NCBI GenBank assembly: GCA_964487685.1 | Contig: CAZASA010000006.1 | Span: 1-58,006, forward strand | DNA length: 58,006 nt | DNA from: JABDGZ01 sp964487685 | GTDB taxonomy: Bacteria; Omnitrophota; Gorgyraeia; Zapsychrales; Fredricksoniimonadaceae | Reading direction: 5' to 3' | Notes under the pieces: generated by a model | Database searches by the model: none | Told to the model about the DNA's origin: nothing | What the model saw: only the letters and a program-made list of their open reading frames with translations | Translations under genes and position numbers: made by a program | Shown: positions 43,441 through 56,400 of the stretch, piece after piece | Numbering within the stretch: position 1 is the stretch's first letter | How the letters are laid out: each line of letters opens with the position of its first letter

Positions 43441-44197
43441 AAGTTCCTTCAGTTATTTCATCATGTCCGCGGCCTTTTTTCTTGGTCTTATGCTGGTTTC
43501 TTGTGCGGCACATGCCCAGGATGATTCCGGCAATGCCCAGCCGGTCACGCCACCGACGGCCGGTAGTGCTTCCGATGAAGCGCAGGCAGAGCGGGAGGAT
43601 TTTGTCAAAGAGATCAGGCGGGTGGAACAATTGAATAAAAAATACACCAAGGAGATCGAGGACATCCGCACCCTGTTGACGGACAAAGACGCGGATTATC
43701 AAAAACGCATGCAGGGGTTGGCCGATAAATTAGCGGCCCAGCAGGATGAGCATGCTAAAAAACAAGTTGCCGAGGAACAAAGCACGCAGACGACCCTGGA
43801 ACTGGAAGCCAAGACCAATGAAATGCTTGCTCGTGGCGAGGATTTGGATTCACAGGACAAAAATTTTAGATTGGAGTTGGCCAAAGCCCATTACAACATG
43901 GGGAATATTTATTTTGAACGCGGTGAATATCAAAGGGCCGTCGTGGAATATTACCAGGCAGTGGACCTGACACCTAACGACCCGGACACTCATTATAACC
44001 TGGCCTTTGTCAGCAGTGAATATTTAGGCGACCAGGAAACAGCATTGAAACATTATCAAATGTACCTGTACTTAAAACCGAATGCGTTGGACAAGGCCTT
44101 GGTCAAGGAAAAGATCCTTCAGGCCAAGCTTACGATGCGCACCAAGATCGATTCACCATTGGATAAAAGTGACGGCTTTTTTAACCTGACACGTTAG
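43424..44197 (+). CDS. exported TPR protein
   Basis: 257 residues from ATG 43424, chosen for GGAG 9 nt upstream; the frame also extends back into the secretin gene. The N-terminal signal ends LMLVSCAAHAQ and could be cut as a lipoprotein (LVSC) or after AHA. A charged coiled coil follows (about 50-135, REDFVKEIRRVEQLNKKYTK), then TPR-like repeats (AKAHYNMGNIYFERGEYQRA, PNDPDTHYNLAFVSSEYLGD). It overlaps the secretin gene by 17 nt, so it is probably a secretin-associated pilotin- or scaffold-like factor; that role is inferred from position. Confidence 0.85.
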   Translation: MGKLNKSSFSYFIMSAAFFLGLMLVSCAAHAQDDSGNAQPVTPPTAGSASDEAQAEREDFVKEIRRVEQLNKKYTKEIEDIRTLLTDKDADYQKRMQGLADKLAAQQDEHAKKQVAEEQSTQTTLELEAKTNEMLARGEDLDSQDKNFRLELAKAHYNMGNIYFERGEYQRAVVEYYQAVDLTPNDPDTHYNLAFVSSEYLGDQETALKHYQMYLYLKPNALDKALVKEKILQAKLTMRTKIDSPLDKSDGFFNLTR

Positions 44198-44207
44198 GAG
44201 TTTTTTG

Positions 44208-45791
44208 ATGACCGGGAATTTTATGAAAATGATGACAGTTCTCCTCTTGACATGTTCATTTGGATTTTCATCACCAGTCTATGCGAACAATTTGTCGGTC
44301 ACGAATGTGACCTTAGGCTCGCGCAATTCCGCGCTTAAAACGGTGGTGGTGTCCTTCAATGTGTCGTGGCAGAATTCCTGGCGCAATAAGATCAACCATG
44401 ACGCGGCTTGGCTTACCGTGTTCTTGAACAATGCCAACGTAACGCCTCCAACGGAGGTCTTATGCCCGGTGACAAGCAGCGGCACCAATCCGGTCGGAAC
44501 ATCGCCGGGGAACGGTACTAATTTGCAGATCTTTGTCCCCACGGAAAAATATGGTGCATTTTTGCGGCCGGCTTACACCGGTTTTATCGGCAATATCAAT
44601 ACCAAGAATGTACAGCTGACTGTTAATTATCAATTATGCGGTTTTCAGGAAACTGACCAGATCAGCGCCAGCGTTTTTGGCCTTGAAATGGTCCATATCC
44701 CGATAGGTCCGTTTTATGCGGGGGATTATAATACATCGACGGCGGCATTGAACAGCGGCAGTGCGGATACCACTCCCTGGTACATCGGTAGTGAGAACAC
44801 CATCCCTGTCACCAATGCGACCTCCGGCGGATATCAGTATGTTTCCGCCGGTAACACAGGCGAATACGCCACGGGATCGACATTCACCATTCCGGCCGCT
44901 TTTCCTAAAGGCTATAAACCTTTCTTTGTGATGAAATATAAGATCACCGAGGGCCAATGGGTACAGTTCGTCAATGCCCTGCCTCCGGCGGCCAGGCTTA
45001 ACCGCGATCTGTCGGATAATAATCATAAGAATTCCGGTAGTGTCATTAACCGCAATACCATCAGTTGTTCCGGTACCCCGTTGCTGTGTTCAACCCTGAG
45101 ACCTTCAAGGCCGGTAGGTTATTTAAGCTGGATGGACCTGGCGGCATTTCTCGATTGGGATGCTTTGCGTCCCATGACAGAACTGGAATTTGAGAAAATA
45201 TCACGCGGTCCGGTATTGCCAAATCCCGGTGAATATATTTGGGGCAATCAAGCGATCACGGCCCCGGCCACGATCAGCGGGACCTCGGAAGACGGCACAG
45301 AGACCATCACGTCACCGGCCAATGCCAATGCTAATTATGGTTCTGTCACTTTTACCGGTGGGGATGCGGCCCAAGGGGCGGGATATAATCAGGGCCCATT
45401 GCGCGGCGGGATTTTTGCCGTCCCTAATTCGACACGGGCTAGTTCCGGTGCCTCTTATTATGGTGTCATGGACCTCGGAGGAAATTTGAAAGAACGGGTG
45501 GTCACGATCGGCAACAGCGCCGGACTGCAATATTTAGGGACTGAAGGTAACGGGGTGCTTAATACCACGACAGGTTATGAAGGCAATGCCACTATTGCCG
45601 ACTGGCCGGGGATGGACCAGACGACACCTGCCAATGGTATTGATGGGGCCGCGGGTTCTGGGTTCCGCGGCGGGTCGTGGAGCGATAGTGCAACTTATTT
45701 AAGGACATCAGATCGTACGGAGGCCGCCAGGACAGATACCACCGCCCAGAACAATTATGGCGGCCGCGGGGAATACAGGACAGGGGGATAA
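44208..45791 (+). CDS. secreted FGE-sulfatase-fold protein, paralogue 1
   Basis: 527 residues from ATG 44208 (TAGGAG 7 nt upstream). Signal peptide with cleavage near VYA (residue 26). Residues ~27-155 form a beta-rich domain (LSVTNVTLGSRNSALKTVVV). From ~158 runs a formylglycine-generating-enzyme-like domain: LEMVHIPIGPFYAGD, FFVMKYKITEGQWVQFVNAL, RPMTELEFEKISRG, GEYIWGNQA, YYGVMDLGGNLKE, FRGGSWSDSATYLR. The Cys pair of true FGE is not seen in the GGSW region, so it is more likely a binding or structural use of this C-type-lectin-like fold than a sulfatase activator. Followed 7 nt later by a paralogue with the same plan. Confidence 0.88.
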   Translation: MTGNFMKMMTVLLLTCSFGFSSPVYANNLSVTNVTLGSRNSALKTVVVSFNVSWQNSWRNKINHDAAWLTVFLNNANVTPPTEVLCPVTSSGTNPVGTSPGNGTNLQIFVPTEKYGAFLRPAYTGFIGNINTKNVQLTVNYQLCGFQETDQISASVFGLEMVHIPIGPFYAGDYNTSTAALNSGSADTTPWYIGSENTIPVTNATSGGYQYVSAGNTGEYATGSTFTIPAAFPKGYKPFFVMKYKITEGQWVQFVNALPPAARLNRDLSDNNHKNSGSVINRNTISCSGTPLLCSTLRPSRPVGYLSWMDLAAFLDWDALRPMTELEFEKISRGPVLPNPGEYIWGNQAITAPATISGTSEDGTETITSPANANANYGSVTFTGGDAAQGAGYNQGPLRGGIFAVPNSTRASSGASYYGVMDLGGNLKERVVTIGNSAGLQYLGTEGNGVLNTTTGYEGNATIADWPGMDQTTPANGIDGAAGSGFRGGSWSDSATYLRTSDRTEAARTDTTAQNNYGGRGEYRTGG

Positions 45792-45798
45792 GGGTACG

Positions 45799-47424
45799 AT
45801 GAAGAAAGTTTTATTTTTAATGATCATGTTGTTGATGACGGCAAGACCGGCCGTTGCCAGTAATTTGCAATTAAGCGGTCTGGACGAAATCGCCGGTAAC
45901 AGCACGGTGGCGAACACCATGTCATTTACTTTTAATTTGACCCAGGACAATAGCTGGTACGACGCATCCTCCGGCAGTTATGATGCTGTATGGATCTTCA
46001 TGAAATATTCTATCGACGGTGGTATAACCTGGAGACATGCCCATATGGCCGGCAGCGGGATCAACCCCGCCGGTTTTAGCATTCCGACCCAGTTCCAGAA
46101 CCAGTATGAGATCATAGTGCCGACGGACCAGACAGGATTTTTCATCCAACGCACAGGCCCGGGCTCCGGGAGCATTACGTTGAGCGGCATTCAATTCGTT
46201 TGGAACTACGGTCAGGACGGTGTATCGACCCCCGCCGCCCAGGCCGCCAGCACCTTGAACTCGATCTATGGCGTTGAGATGGTCTATATTCCCCAGGGCG
46301 CTTTCCATGCCGGTGACGGCAATGGGACTTTTTCGCTGGAATATCCTTTGGGTGGCAGTATTCCCTGGTATATCCAAAATGAGTCCGCGCTCACAACAAC
46401 ACTGTCGGGAGGACCGTATTATTACCAGAATACCGGTGCGAGCGGAGATGAATATACCACGGGCCAAGTATTTACGATCCCTGCTTCATTCCCCAAGGGA
46501 TACAACGCGTTTTACTTGATGAAATATGAATTGACGGAGGGGCAATGGGTGAGTTTTTTCAACACCCTGCCGGTGGCGTCAAGGTCTAGCAGGGACATCA
46601 CCTCAAGCACCCAAGGAGGCAAGAATTCCCAGGCTGTTGTTAGTCGCAATACGATCTCCTGGAATTCTTCCATACCAGCTTCCCCGGCGGCAACTTTAAG
46701 GCCTTCACGTCCGGTGAGTTTTGTCTCATGGCCGGATGTGGCGGCGTATGCCGCGTGGGCAGGTCTTCGCCCCATTACGGAATTAGAATTTGAAAAAGCG
46801 GCCCGCGGCAAAGATAGCCAGTCGGTACAGGGTGAATTTGTATGGGGTTCAACGTCCATTGCGCCGGCAACGACCGGCGGGATCACGCCGAATTCGGATG
46901 AAACCGGGGCCGAGACCATGAGCGATGCGTCGAACATCAACGCCTACGCGGGAGGATTTACGACGGGAGACGGACGCGGCGGCGGGACCGCTTCCGGACA
47001 AGCAGGCCCTCTGAGGGTCGGGATCTTCGCGGCCAGTTCTACGAATCCAACCCGGCTTAGCAGTGGAGCGGGATATTATGGCAATATGGAACTTTCCGGT
47101 AATTTGGCCCAGCCTGTCGTCGGTATCGGCCGTCCGGAGTCCGTGGGAAATTTTCAGGGCTCTCATGGGACAGGGAATTTAAGTGCTTCAGGATTTGCGA
47201 CGAATAGTGATTGGCCCGGTTTTAATAACAGTACGTCCCAGGTGGATGGGACGATCGGCATCGGATATAGGGGCGGGGATTTTCAGTCGCCCAATACAAC
47301 TCCGTTGATGACATCGGCGCGTACCTTTGCGGTCAGGGACCCTGATTCCCAGGGCTGCGCCCAGCGTTACGCGTCAGGTTGTGCCGTTTTTCAGGGAGGA
47401 CGTTTAGGCAGAAGTGCATCATGA
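45799..47424 (+). CDS. secreted FGE-sulfatase-fold protein, paralogue 2
   Basis: 541 residues from ATG 45799. Signal peptide MKKVLFLMIMLLMTARPAVA, cleavage after it. The same two-part plan as paralogue 1: a beta domain (NTMSFTFNLTQDNSWYDASS) and, at the same offset (~158), the FGE-like domain: VEMVYIPQGAFHAGDGN, FYLMKYELTEGQWVSFFNTL, LRPITELEFEKAARG, GEFVWGST, YYGNMELSGNLAQPV, GYRGGDFQSPN. The C terminus ends AVFQGGRLGRS and contains two Cys residues that paralogue 1 lacks. A tandem duplication, now divergent. It ends 71 bp before the giant gene, so it is a candidate chaperone, cap or ligand-binding partner of the giant protein; inference. Confidence 0.88.
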   Translation: MKKVLFLMIMLLMTARPAVASNLQLSGLDEIAGNSTVANTMSFTFNLTQDNSWYDASSGSYDAVWIFMKYSIDGGITWRHAHMAGSGINPAGFSIPTQFQNQYEIIVPTDQTGFFIQRTGPGSGSITLSGIQFVWNYGQDGVSTPAAQAASTLNSIYGVEMVYIPQGAFHAGDGNGTFSLEYPLGGSIPWYIQNESALTTTLSGGPYYYQNTGASGDEYTTGQVFTIPASFPKGYNAFYLMKYELTEGQWVSFFNTLPVASRSSRDITSSTQGGKNSQAVVSRNTISWNSSIPASPAATLRPSRPVSFVSWPDVAAYAAWAGLRPITELEFEKAARGKDSQSVQGEFVWGSTSIAPATTGGITPNSDETGAETMSDASNINAYAGGFTTGDGRGGGTASGQAGPLRVGIFAASSTNPTRLSSGAGYYGNMELSGNLAQPVVGIGRPESVGNFQGSHGTGNLSASGFATNSDWPGFNNSTSQVDGTIGIGYRGGDFQSPNTTPLMTSARTFAVRDPDSQGCAQRYASGCAVFQGGRLGRSAS

Positions 47425-47495
47425 TCTTTGAATCATTCTGAATAAATCATTCATGGATGTTAGGGAAACGATAGGTTATTCGCAGTTGAGATGGT

Positions 47496-50400
47496 ATGTC
47501 TAAAAAACACATGGACCCAACATTAAAATCTAGTTTTTGGCTATGGCGGACGCTTGCCTTTTTGGCGATCTTCACCGGCGCAGCCTTGCCTTCGTTGGGT
47601 CATGCGCAATTTAACGGCGGCAATGATACCAATGGTCCTGCGGTGACCTCCATCGGCAGCAATATCTACAATGGCGGGTCTCAAAATCTTACCCCCTATT
47701 CTACAACCGGCTCCAACGGGTCTTTGTCTTATGGGACAGCGACCCAATTGGTCTTTCTTCTGAGCCCCTCGGATACGAACCACTCTTTTCCATTTTCCCG
47801 ACAGCCGGTGGTAGCCGTTGAAGATGTATACGGTAATGTAGTGGCCAATGATCAGACTGACCAGGTGACCCTTGCGATCAAAAATAATCCCGGTAATGGT
47901 TCTTTGAAGGGTACTACCACGGTCACCGTCGTCAATGGCTTGGCCCAGTTCACGGGCCTGGCTATTAACGCCGCCGGTCAAATGTATACATTAAGTGCCA
48001 GTTCCGGGACCCTTACTTCGGGCATTTCAGCCTCGTTTACGATCAATCCTGGTACCGGTCCCGTGGCTGAGGCTGTGTGGGACAATGCCAGTAAAGGATT
48101 TTATATTTATATTTGGGCGGCGTCTGATAATGAAAAAGAACCTTTTAGCACCAATGATACTAATCCTCTTACTGGGGATTCTCGTTCCAATAATGGATCA
48201 GGGGACTATTGTACTATAAATATTTTTAACCCAGGAGGAACTTCAGTTGGTTGCGAGGTCGTTGGTTATAATTATGGATATAATCCTGGCTGTAATCCCC
48301 CGCAAGATTCAATAGTTTTTAATGTGGATTATACAAATATGTGGTGTATAAGCAACGGCATATGGAAACCGCCAGGTTTGACTGCTGATTCAACCGTCGC
48401 CAATGGTTATACGGCTAATGTTATCATTTTTGGTCAGACACCTTGCGGTATTGGCACAGGTTCTTCTTCTCCCCCAACTCCCCCCAGCAGCAATGGAGCT
48501 ATTCCGACGGGAAGTCCTTGTAACAATACGGTCAATTTCCCATTGATAGGCATGAGCGGTACCGTCATCCAGGACTCTTACGGGAATTCCATCAACTGGG
48601 AAGATATCGGTGCCATCAAAGCCAAGACCGATACGTTAAATTGGCAGGATATAGGGGTCATCAGGAACAATACCAATGCCATCAATTGGTACGATATCAG
48701 CACGCTTAATCCTCTGGTAGCTAATTTAAATAAATTCTTAGGTGCCGCCATTCCCGCCAACATCAATTGGCAGAATTTTGCCGTACAGACCAACGCCAGC
48801 GTCAACTGGAATGATATTGCCAAATTATCCGTCACCGGGATTAATTGGGCGAACATGAGCGTCTTGACCAATGTGGGTGTTAACTGGAATGATTTTGCCG
48901 TGCTCTCCACCAAGGGTCTTAACTGGGCGGATATTCAAAGGCTTTCCGTCGTTGGTATCAATTGGAATGATTTTGGCGTGTTAAGCAAGGCAGGGATCAA
49001 TTGGTCCGATATGGGGGTATCGACGAAGGCGGGTATTAATTGGTACGATTTTGCCATCATGTCCGGGGTCGGGGTCAATTGGCTAAACGGTGTCAACTGG
49101 TACAGCTTGGCGGTATTGACCAACGCCAATGTCAATTGGCAAAGTTTGACGGTGATGTCGATCAATAATATCAACTGGTATGATTTCAGGGTTTGGAGTT
49201 ATGCCGGTATTAATTGGAACGACTTCGGGGTCCTTTCAAAGACAGGCATTAACTGGAGTGATTTTGGGGCTTTGACCAAGACCGGGATTAACTGGAGCGA
49301 TTTCGGTGTTTTGACCAAGACCGGGATCAATTGGAATGATCTGGGAGTGATGACGAAGACCGGTATCAATTGGAGCGATTTCGGTGTTTTGACCAAGACC
49401 GGGGTCAATTGGTATGATCTCGACGTGATGACCAGGACAGGGATCAATTGGAGTGATTTTGGGGTATTAAGCAAGATAGGCATCAACTGGTCTGATGTCG
49501 CGGTCCTGCATAAAGCGGGGATCAACTGGAGCGATTTCGGTGTCTTGACCAAGATCGGTATCAATTGGAATGACATGTATGCCCTAAGTCATACCGGTAT
49601 CAACTGGAATGATTTTGGCGTGATGAGCAAGACAGGGATCAACTGGACAGATTTCGGCGTGTTAACAAAATCAGGGGTCAATTGGTCGGCACTTAATGTC
49701 ATCAGCACCACCGGGATCAATTGGAATGATTTCGGGGTCTTGAGCAAAGCCGGTATCAATTGGAACAGTTTGGGGTCCTTGACCACGGCCGGGATCAATT
49801 GGAGTGATTTTGGCGTATTGACTAAGACCGGGATCAATTGGTTAAGCATGGGAGCCTTGACCCAGGCCGGTATCAATTGGAATGATTTTGGCGTGTTGAC
49901 CAAGACAGGAATCAACTGGAACGATCTGGGTGTGATGAGCAAGGTAGGGGTCAACTGGTATGACATGTATGTGATGACGCGTAACGGGATCAACTGGAAT
50001 GACATGAATGTGTTGACCCATACCGGGATCAATTGGGCTGATTTTGGCGTCCTGAGCAAAAACGGGATCAACTGGAATGATTTCGGTGTCATAAGCAAGA
50101 CCGGGGTCAATTGGAATGATTTTGGTGTTTTGAGCAAGATAGGCATTAATTGGAATGATATGTCTGTGCTGACCCATACCGGTATCAATTGGTACGATTT
50201 CGGTGTCTTGTCCAAGACGGGGATCAATTGGAATGATTTCGGTATATTGACCAAAACAGGGGTCAACTGGAATGACATGTACGTCTTAAGCCGTACCGGG
50301 ATCAATTGGTTTGATTTCGGCGTACTAACGAAGGCCGGAATAAATTGGAATGATATGTATGCCGTGAGCCATACCGGGATCAACTGGAATGATTTCGGCG

Positions 50401-53400
50401 TGTTATCGAAAAACGGTGTCAATTGGAATGATTTTGGGGTGTTGACCAAGGCGGGGATCAATTGGAATGATTTTGGGGTGCTTACCAAAACCGGGATCAA
50501 CTGGAATGATTTGCAGATCTTGACACACACCGGGGTCAATTGGTCAAATCTCGGCGGTGTTATCAATACGTTGACGGAATCAGGGATCAACTGGAGTGAC
50601 CTGGCTGTGATGACAAAGATCGGGATGAATTGGAGCGACTTGTCTTTATTAACCAGGACAGGGGTCAACTGGAACGATCTTGGTGTTATCAGCAAAACAG
50701 GCATTAATTGGAATGATTTCGGTGTTTTGACCCGAACAGGGATCAATTGGAACGATATGTATGTGGTCAGCCGTACCGGGATCAATTGGAATGATTTTGG
50801 TGTGTTAACCAAAACAGGGATCAACTGGAATGATTTCGGCGTGTTGACCAAGACGGGGGTCAATTGGAATGACATGTATGTGGTCAGCCGTACCGGCATC
50901 AATTGGAATGATTTCGGCGTGCTGACTAAAAATGGAATTAACTGGAACGATTTTGGTGTCATGACCAAGATCGGGATCAACTGGAATGATTTCAATGTCT
51001 TGTCCAGGACAGGGGTCAATTGGAACGACATGTATGTGTTGACCCATACAGGGATCAATTGGAGTGATTTTGGCGTATTAACGAAAGCAGGGGTTAATTG
51101 GAATGACATGTATCTGGTAAGCCGTACCGGCGTTAATTGGAATGATTTTGGAGTTTTGACCAAGTCGGGAATAAATTGGAATGACTTCGGTGTCATGGGT
51201 AAGGTTGGGATCAATTGGAGTGATTTTGGGGTCCTGACTAAAAACGGGATCAATTGGAATGATTTCGGCGTCATGAGCAAGTCCGGCATCAACTGGAATG
51301 ATTTTGGGATATTGTCGAAAACAGGGATCAATTGGAATGATATTTATGTGGTAAGCCATTCAGGGATCAATTGGAATGATTTCGGTGTTCTATCGAAGAC
51401 CGGGATCAATTGGAGTGATCTGGGCGTCATGTCTAAGATGGGAATAAATTGGTTTGACATGAATGTATTGACCCGTAACGGGATCAATTGGAATGATATG
51501 AATACGCTTAGCCATTCAGGGATCAATTGGAATGATTTCGGCGTGTTAAGTAAAACAGGGATCAATTGGAATGACATGAATGTGCTGACCCGTACGGGTA
51601 TTAATTGGAATGATTTCGGGGTCTTGACCAAGACAGGTATTAATTGGAATGATATGTATGTATTGGGCCGTACCGGTATTAATTGGAATGATTTCGGGGT
51701 ATTATCTAAAAACGGGATCAACTGGAATGACCTCGGAGTGATGAGCAAGATAGGCATCAACTGGAATGATTTTGGGATCTTACATAAATCTGGGATCAAT
51801 TGGAATGATCTTGGAGTCATGAGCAAGGTTGGTATTAACTGGAATGATTTTGGTGTATTGACCAAAACAGGGGTCAATTGGAATGATATATATGTGGTAA
51901 GCCATACCGGTATCAATTGGAATGATTTCGGTGTTTTAACCAAAGCCGGGATCAACTGGAATGATTTTGGGGTCTTATCAAAAACAGGCATTAACTGGAA
52001 TGATTTTGGGGTTTTGACCAAGACCGGGATCAATTGGAGTGACTTTGGGGCATTGACCAAGACCGGGATCAATTGGAACGATATGTATGTGTTGAGCCAT
52101 ACCGGGATCAACTGGAATGATTTTGGTGTTTTGACAAAGGTCGGTATCAATTGGAATGACTTATATTCCGTCAGCCATACGGGGATCAACTGGAATGATT
52201 TCGGTGTGTTGTCCAAAACAGGGATCAACTGGAATGATTTTGGGGTGATGAGCAAGATCGGTGTCAACTGGAATGATTTCGGGGTCTTGACCAAATCGGG
52301 GATCAACTGGAATGACATGAATGTGGTCAGTCGTACAGGGATCAATTGGTTGGATTTTGGCATGATGAGCAAAACAGGCATCAATTGGAATGATTTTGGG
52401 GTTTTGACCAAGACAGGGATCAATTGGAATGACCTTCAGATTTTGACACACACCGGCATCAATTGGTCTAATCTCGGCGGTGTCATCAATACATTAACAG
52501 AATCAGGGATCAATTGGAGCGATCTGGCTGTCATGACCAGGATCGGGATGAATTGGAGTGATCTATCTGTCTTAACGCATACGGGGATCAATTGGAATGA
52601 TATGGGAGTCATGAGCAAGACAGGGATCAATTGGTATGACTTTGGCGTTCTAGGCAAGACCGGTATCAATTGGAATGATATGTATGTGGTAAGCCACACC
52701 GGTATCAATTGGAATGATTTCGGGGTTTTATCGAAGACGGGTATTAATTGGAATGATTTTGGGGTATTGACCAAGGCCGGTATCAATTGGAATGACATGT
52801 ATATAGTAAGTCATACCGGTATCAACTGGAATGATTTTGGGGTCTTATCGAAGACTGGTATCAATTGGAATGACCTGGGTGTGATGAGTAAGGTGGGGGT
52901 GAATTGGAATGATCTGAATGTGCTGACACGCAATGGGGTCAATTGGAATGATATGAATGTATTGACGCACACCGGAATTAATTGGAATGATTTCAGTGTC
53001 TTAACGAAGATCGGTATTAACTGGAATGATATGTTCGTGTTGAGCCATACCGGTATCAATTGGAACGATTTCGGTGTATTAAGCAAATCAGGTATTAACT
53101 GGAATGATTTTGGGGTTTTATCAAAGACTGGGATCAACTGGAGTGACATGAATGTCTTGGGCCGTACGGGTATTAACTGGAATGATTTTGGTGTGATGAG
53201 CAGGACAGGGGTTAATTGGAATGATATGTATGTGTTAAGTCATATGGGAATTAATTGGAATGATTTTGGTGTGTTTACCAAAACGGGCATTAATTGGAAT
53301 GATCTTTATGCCATGAGCCATACAGGGATCAATTGGAATGATTTTGGGATATTAACTAAGGTAGGTATTAATTGGAATGATATGAATGTGGTAAGCCGTA

Positions 53401-56400
53401 TGGGGATCAACTGGATTGATTTCGGTGTTTTATCCAAGACCGGTATCAATTGGAGTGATATGTATGTATTGGGTCGTACAGGGATCAATTGGAACGATTT
53501 CGGGGTATTGTCCAAGACCGGGATCAATTGGAATGATATGTATGTGTTGGGTCGCACAGGGATCAACTGGAATGATTTTGGAGTGTTAAGTAAGAATGGT
53601 ATCAATTGGAATGACATGGGAGTGATGAGCAGGGTAGGCGTCAACTGGTATGACATGTATGTACTGACGCGTAACGGTATCAATTGGAATGATATGAATG
53701 TCCTGACCCATACCGGCATTAATTGGTACGATTTTGGGGCATTAAGTAAAACCGGCATTAATTGGAATGATCTGGGCGTATTGAGCAGATCAGGCATCAA
53801 TTGGAATGATTTCGGCCTATTGACCAAGACGGGGATCAACTGGAATGATTTCGGGGTGCTAAGTAAAAACGGCATCAATTGGAACGATCTGGGTGTGATG
53901 AGCAAAACAGGGATCAATTGGAATGATTTTGGTGTAATAACCAAGACAGGGATCAACTGGAACGATATGAATGTGTTAAGTCATACAGGGATCAACTGGA
54001 ATGATTTCGGCGTGTTAACGAAGACAGGGATCAACTGGAGTGATATCGGGGTCATGGGCAAGATCGGCATTAACTGGAATGATTTTGGTGTGTTGTCGAA
54101 GACAGGGATCAACTGGAATGATTTCGGAGTATTGACCAAGACAGGGATCAATTGGAATGATATGTATGTGATAACGCGCACAGGGATCAACTGGAATGAT
54201 TTTGGGGTTTTAACGAAGACGGGGATCAATTGGAATGATCTTTATGCGGTAAGCCATACAGGGATCAATTGGAGTGATTTCGGTGTCTTATCAAAAACAG
54301 GCCTCAATTGGAATGATCTGGGCGTGTTGACCAAGGCTGGGATCAACTGGAATGATTTTGGTGTCTTATCAAAGACGGGGGTCAATTGGAACGATATGTA
54401 TGTATTAACGCATACAGGGATCAATTGGGTTGATTTCGGAGTTTTAAGCAAGACCGGAATCAACTGGAATGATTTGTATGTGGTCAGCCGCACCGGGATC
54501 AATTGGAATGATTTCGGCGTGTTAAGCAGATCAGGGATAAATTGGAACGATCTGGGAGTGATGACCAAGATAGGGGTCAATTGGTATGACATGAATATCC
54601 TGACGAGAAATGGGATCAATTGGAGCGACATGAATGTGTTGACCCGTACAGGAATTAATTGGTACGACCTTGGGGTGTTAACGAAGACCGGTATTAATTG
54701 GAATGACATGTATGTGGTCAGCCGAACAGGCATCAATTGGAATGATTTCGGGGTGCTTACCCGCACCGGTATCAATTGGAGTGATTTTGCCGTATTGGCC
54801 AAGACAGGGATCAATTGGAATGATCTGGGAGTGATGGGCAGGTCAGGGATCAATTGGTACGATCTTGGCGTGTTAAGCAAAACAGGGATCAATTGGAATG
54901 ATATGTATGTCATGGGCCGTACAGGGATCAATTGGTATGACTTCGGAGTTTTAAGTAAGACAGGGATCAATTGGAATGATATTAATGCGTTGAGTCATAC
55001 AGGGATCAACTGGAATGATTTTGGGATTTTGACCAAGACGGGTATTAATTGGAATGACCTGGGAGTGTTAAGCAAGACCGGAATTAACTGGAATGATTTT
55101 GGGGTGTTGACCAAGACGGGAGTCAATTGGAATGACCTGGGAGTCTTAAGTAAGACAGGTATCAACTGGAATGATTTTGGAGTGTTGACCAAGATCGGTA
55201 TCAATTGGAATGACATGTATGTGTTGGGCCGTACGGGGATCAATTGGTATGATTTCGGGATTTTAACCAAGTCCGGGGTCAATTGGAATGATATGAATGT
55301 GGTTAGTCATACCGGGATCAACTGGAATGATTTCGGTGTATTGTCCAAGAACGGGATCAACTGGAATGATTTTGGGGTGATGAGCAAGGTCGGGGTCAAT
55401 TGGAATGATTTTGGGGTATTGTCCAAAACCGGCATTAATTGGAATGACATGTATGTGGTCAGCCGTACAGGGATCAATTGGTATGATCTTGGGATTTTGA
55501 GTAAAACAGGTATCAACTGGAATGATTTTGGAGTGATGTCCAAGACGGGCATTAATTGGAATGACCTTCAGATATTGACGCACACAGGAGTTAATTGGTC
55601 TAATTTAGGCGGTGTCATCAATACATTAACTGATTCTGGGATCAATTGGAGCGACCTTGCCGTGATGACCAGGATCGGGATGAATTGGAGCGACCTGTCC
55701 GTGTTGACCCATACGGGGATCAACTGGAATGACATGGGAGTGATGAGCAAGACCGGGATCAACTGGTCTGACTTCGGTATTTTAAGTAAAACAGGGATCA
55801 ATTGGAACGATATGTTTGTGGTAAGCCGCACCGGGATCAATTGGAGTGATTTTGGAGTGTTAAGCAAGACAGGGATCAATTGGAATGATTTTGGGGTGAT
55901 GAGCAAAATGGGTATTAACTGGAATGATTTTGGCGTACTGACCAAGACAGGGATCAATTGGAATGATATGTATGTGGTCAGCCGTACGGGGATCAACTGG
56001 AATGATTTTGGCGTATTAAGTAAAACAGGTATTAATTGGAACGATATATATGTGGTAAGCCATACGGGTATCAATTGGAATGATTTTGGGGTATTGTCAA
56101 AGATCGGGGTCAATTGGAATGATCTTGGGGTGATGAGCAGGATCGGGATCAATTGGAATGATTTTGGGGTATTGACCAAGACAGGGATCAATTGGAATGA
56201 CCTGGGGGTGATGAGCAAGGTTGGGGTGAACTGGTATGATTTAAATGTGCTGACACGCAACGGGATCAATTGGTATGACATGAATGTCATGACCCGTATG
56301 GGGATCAATTGGTACGACTTTGGGGTGTTCTCGAAGACAGGGATCAATTGGAATGACATGTATGTGGTCAGCCGCACGGGGATCAATTGGTACGATTTCG

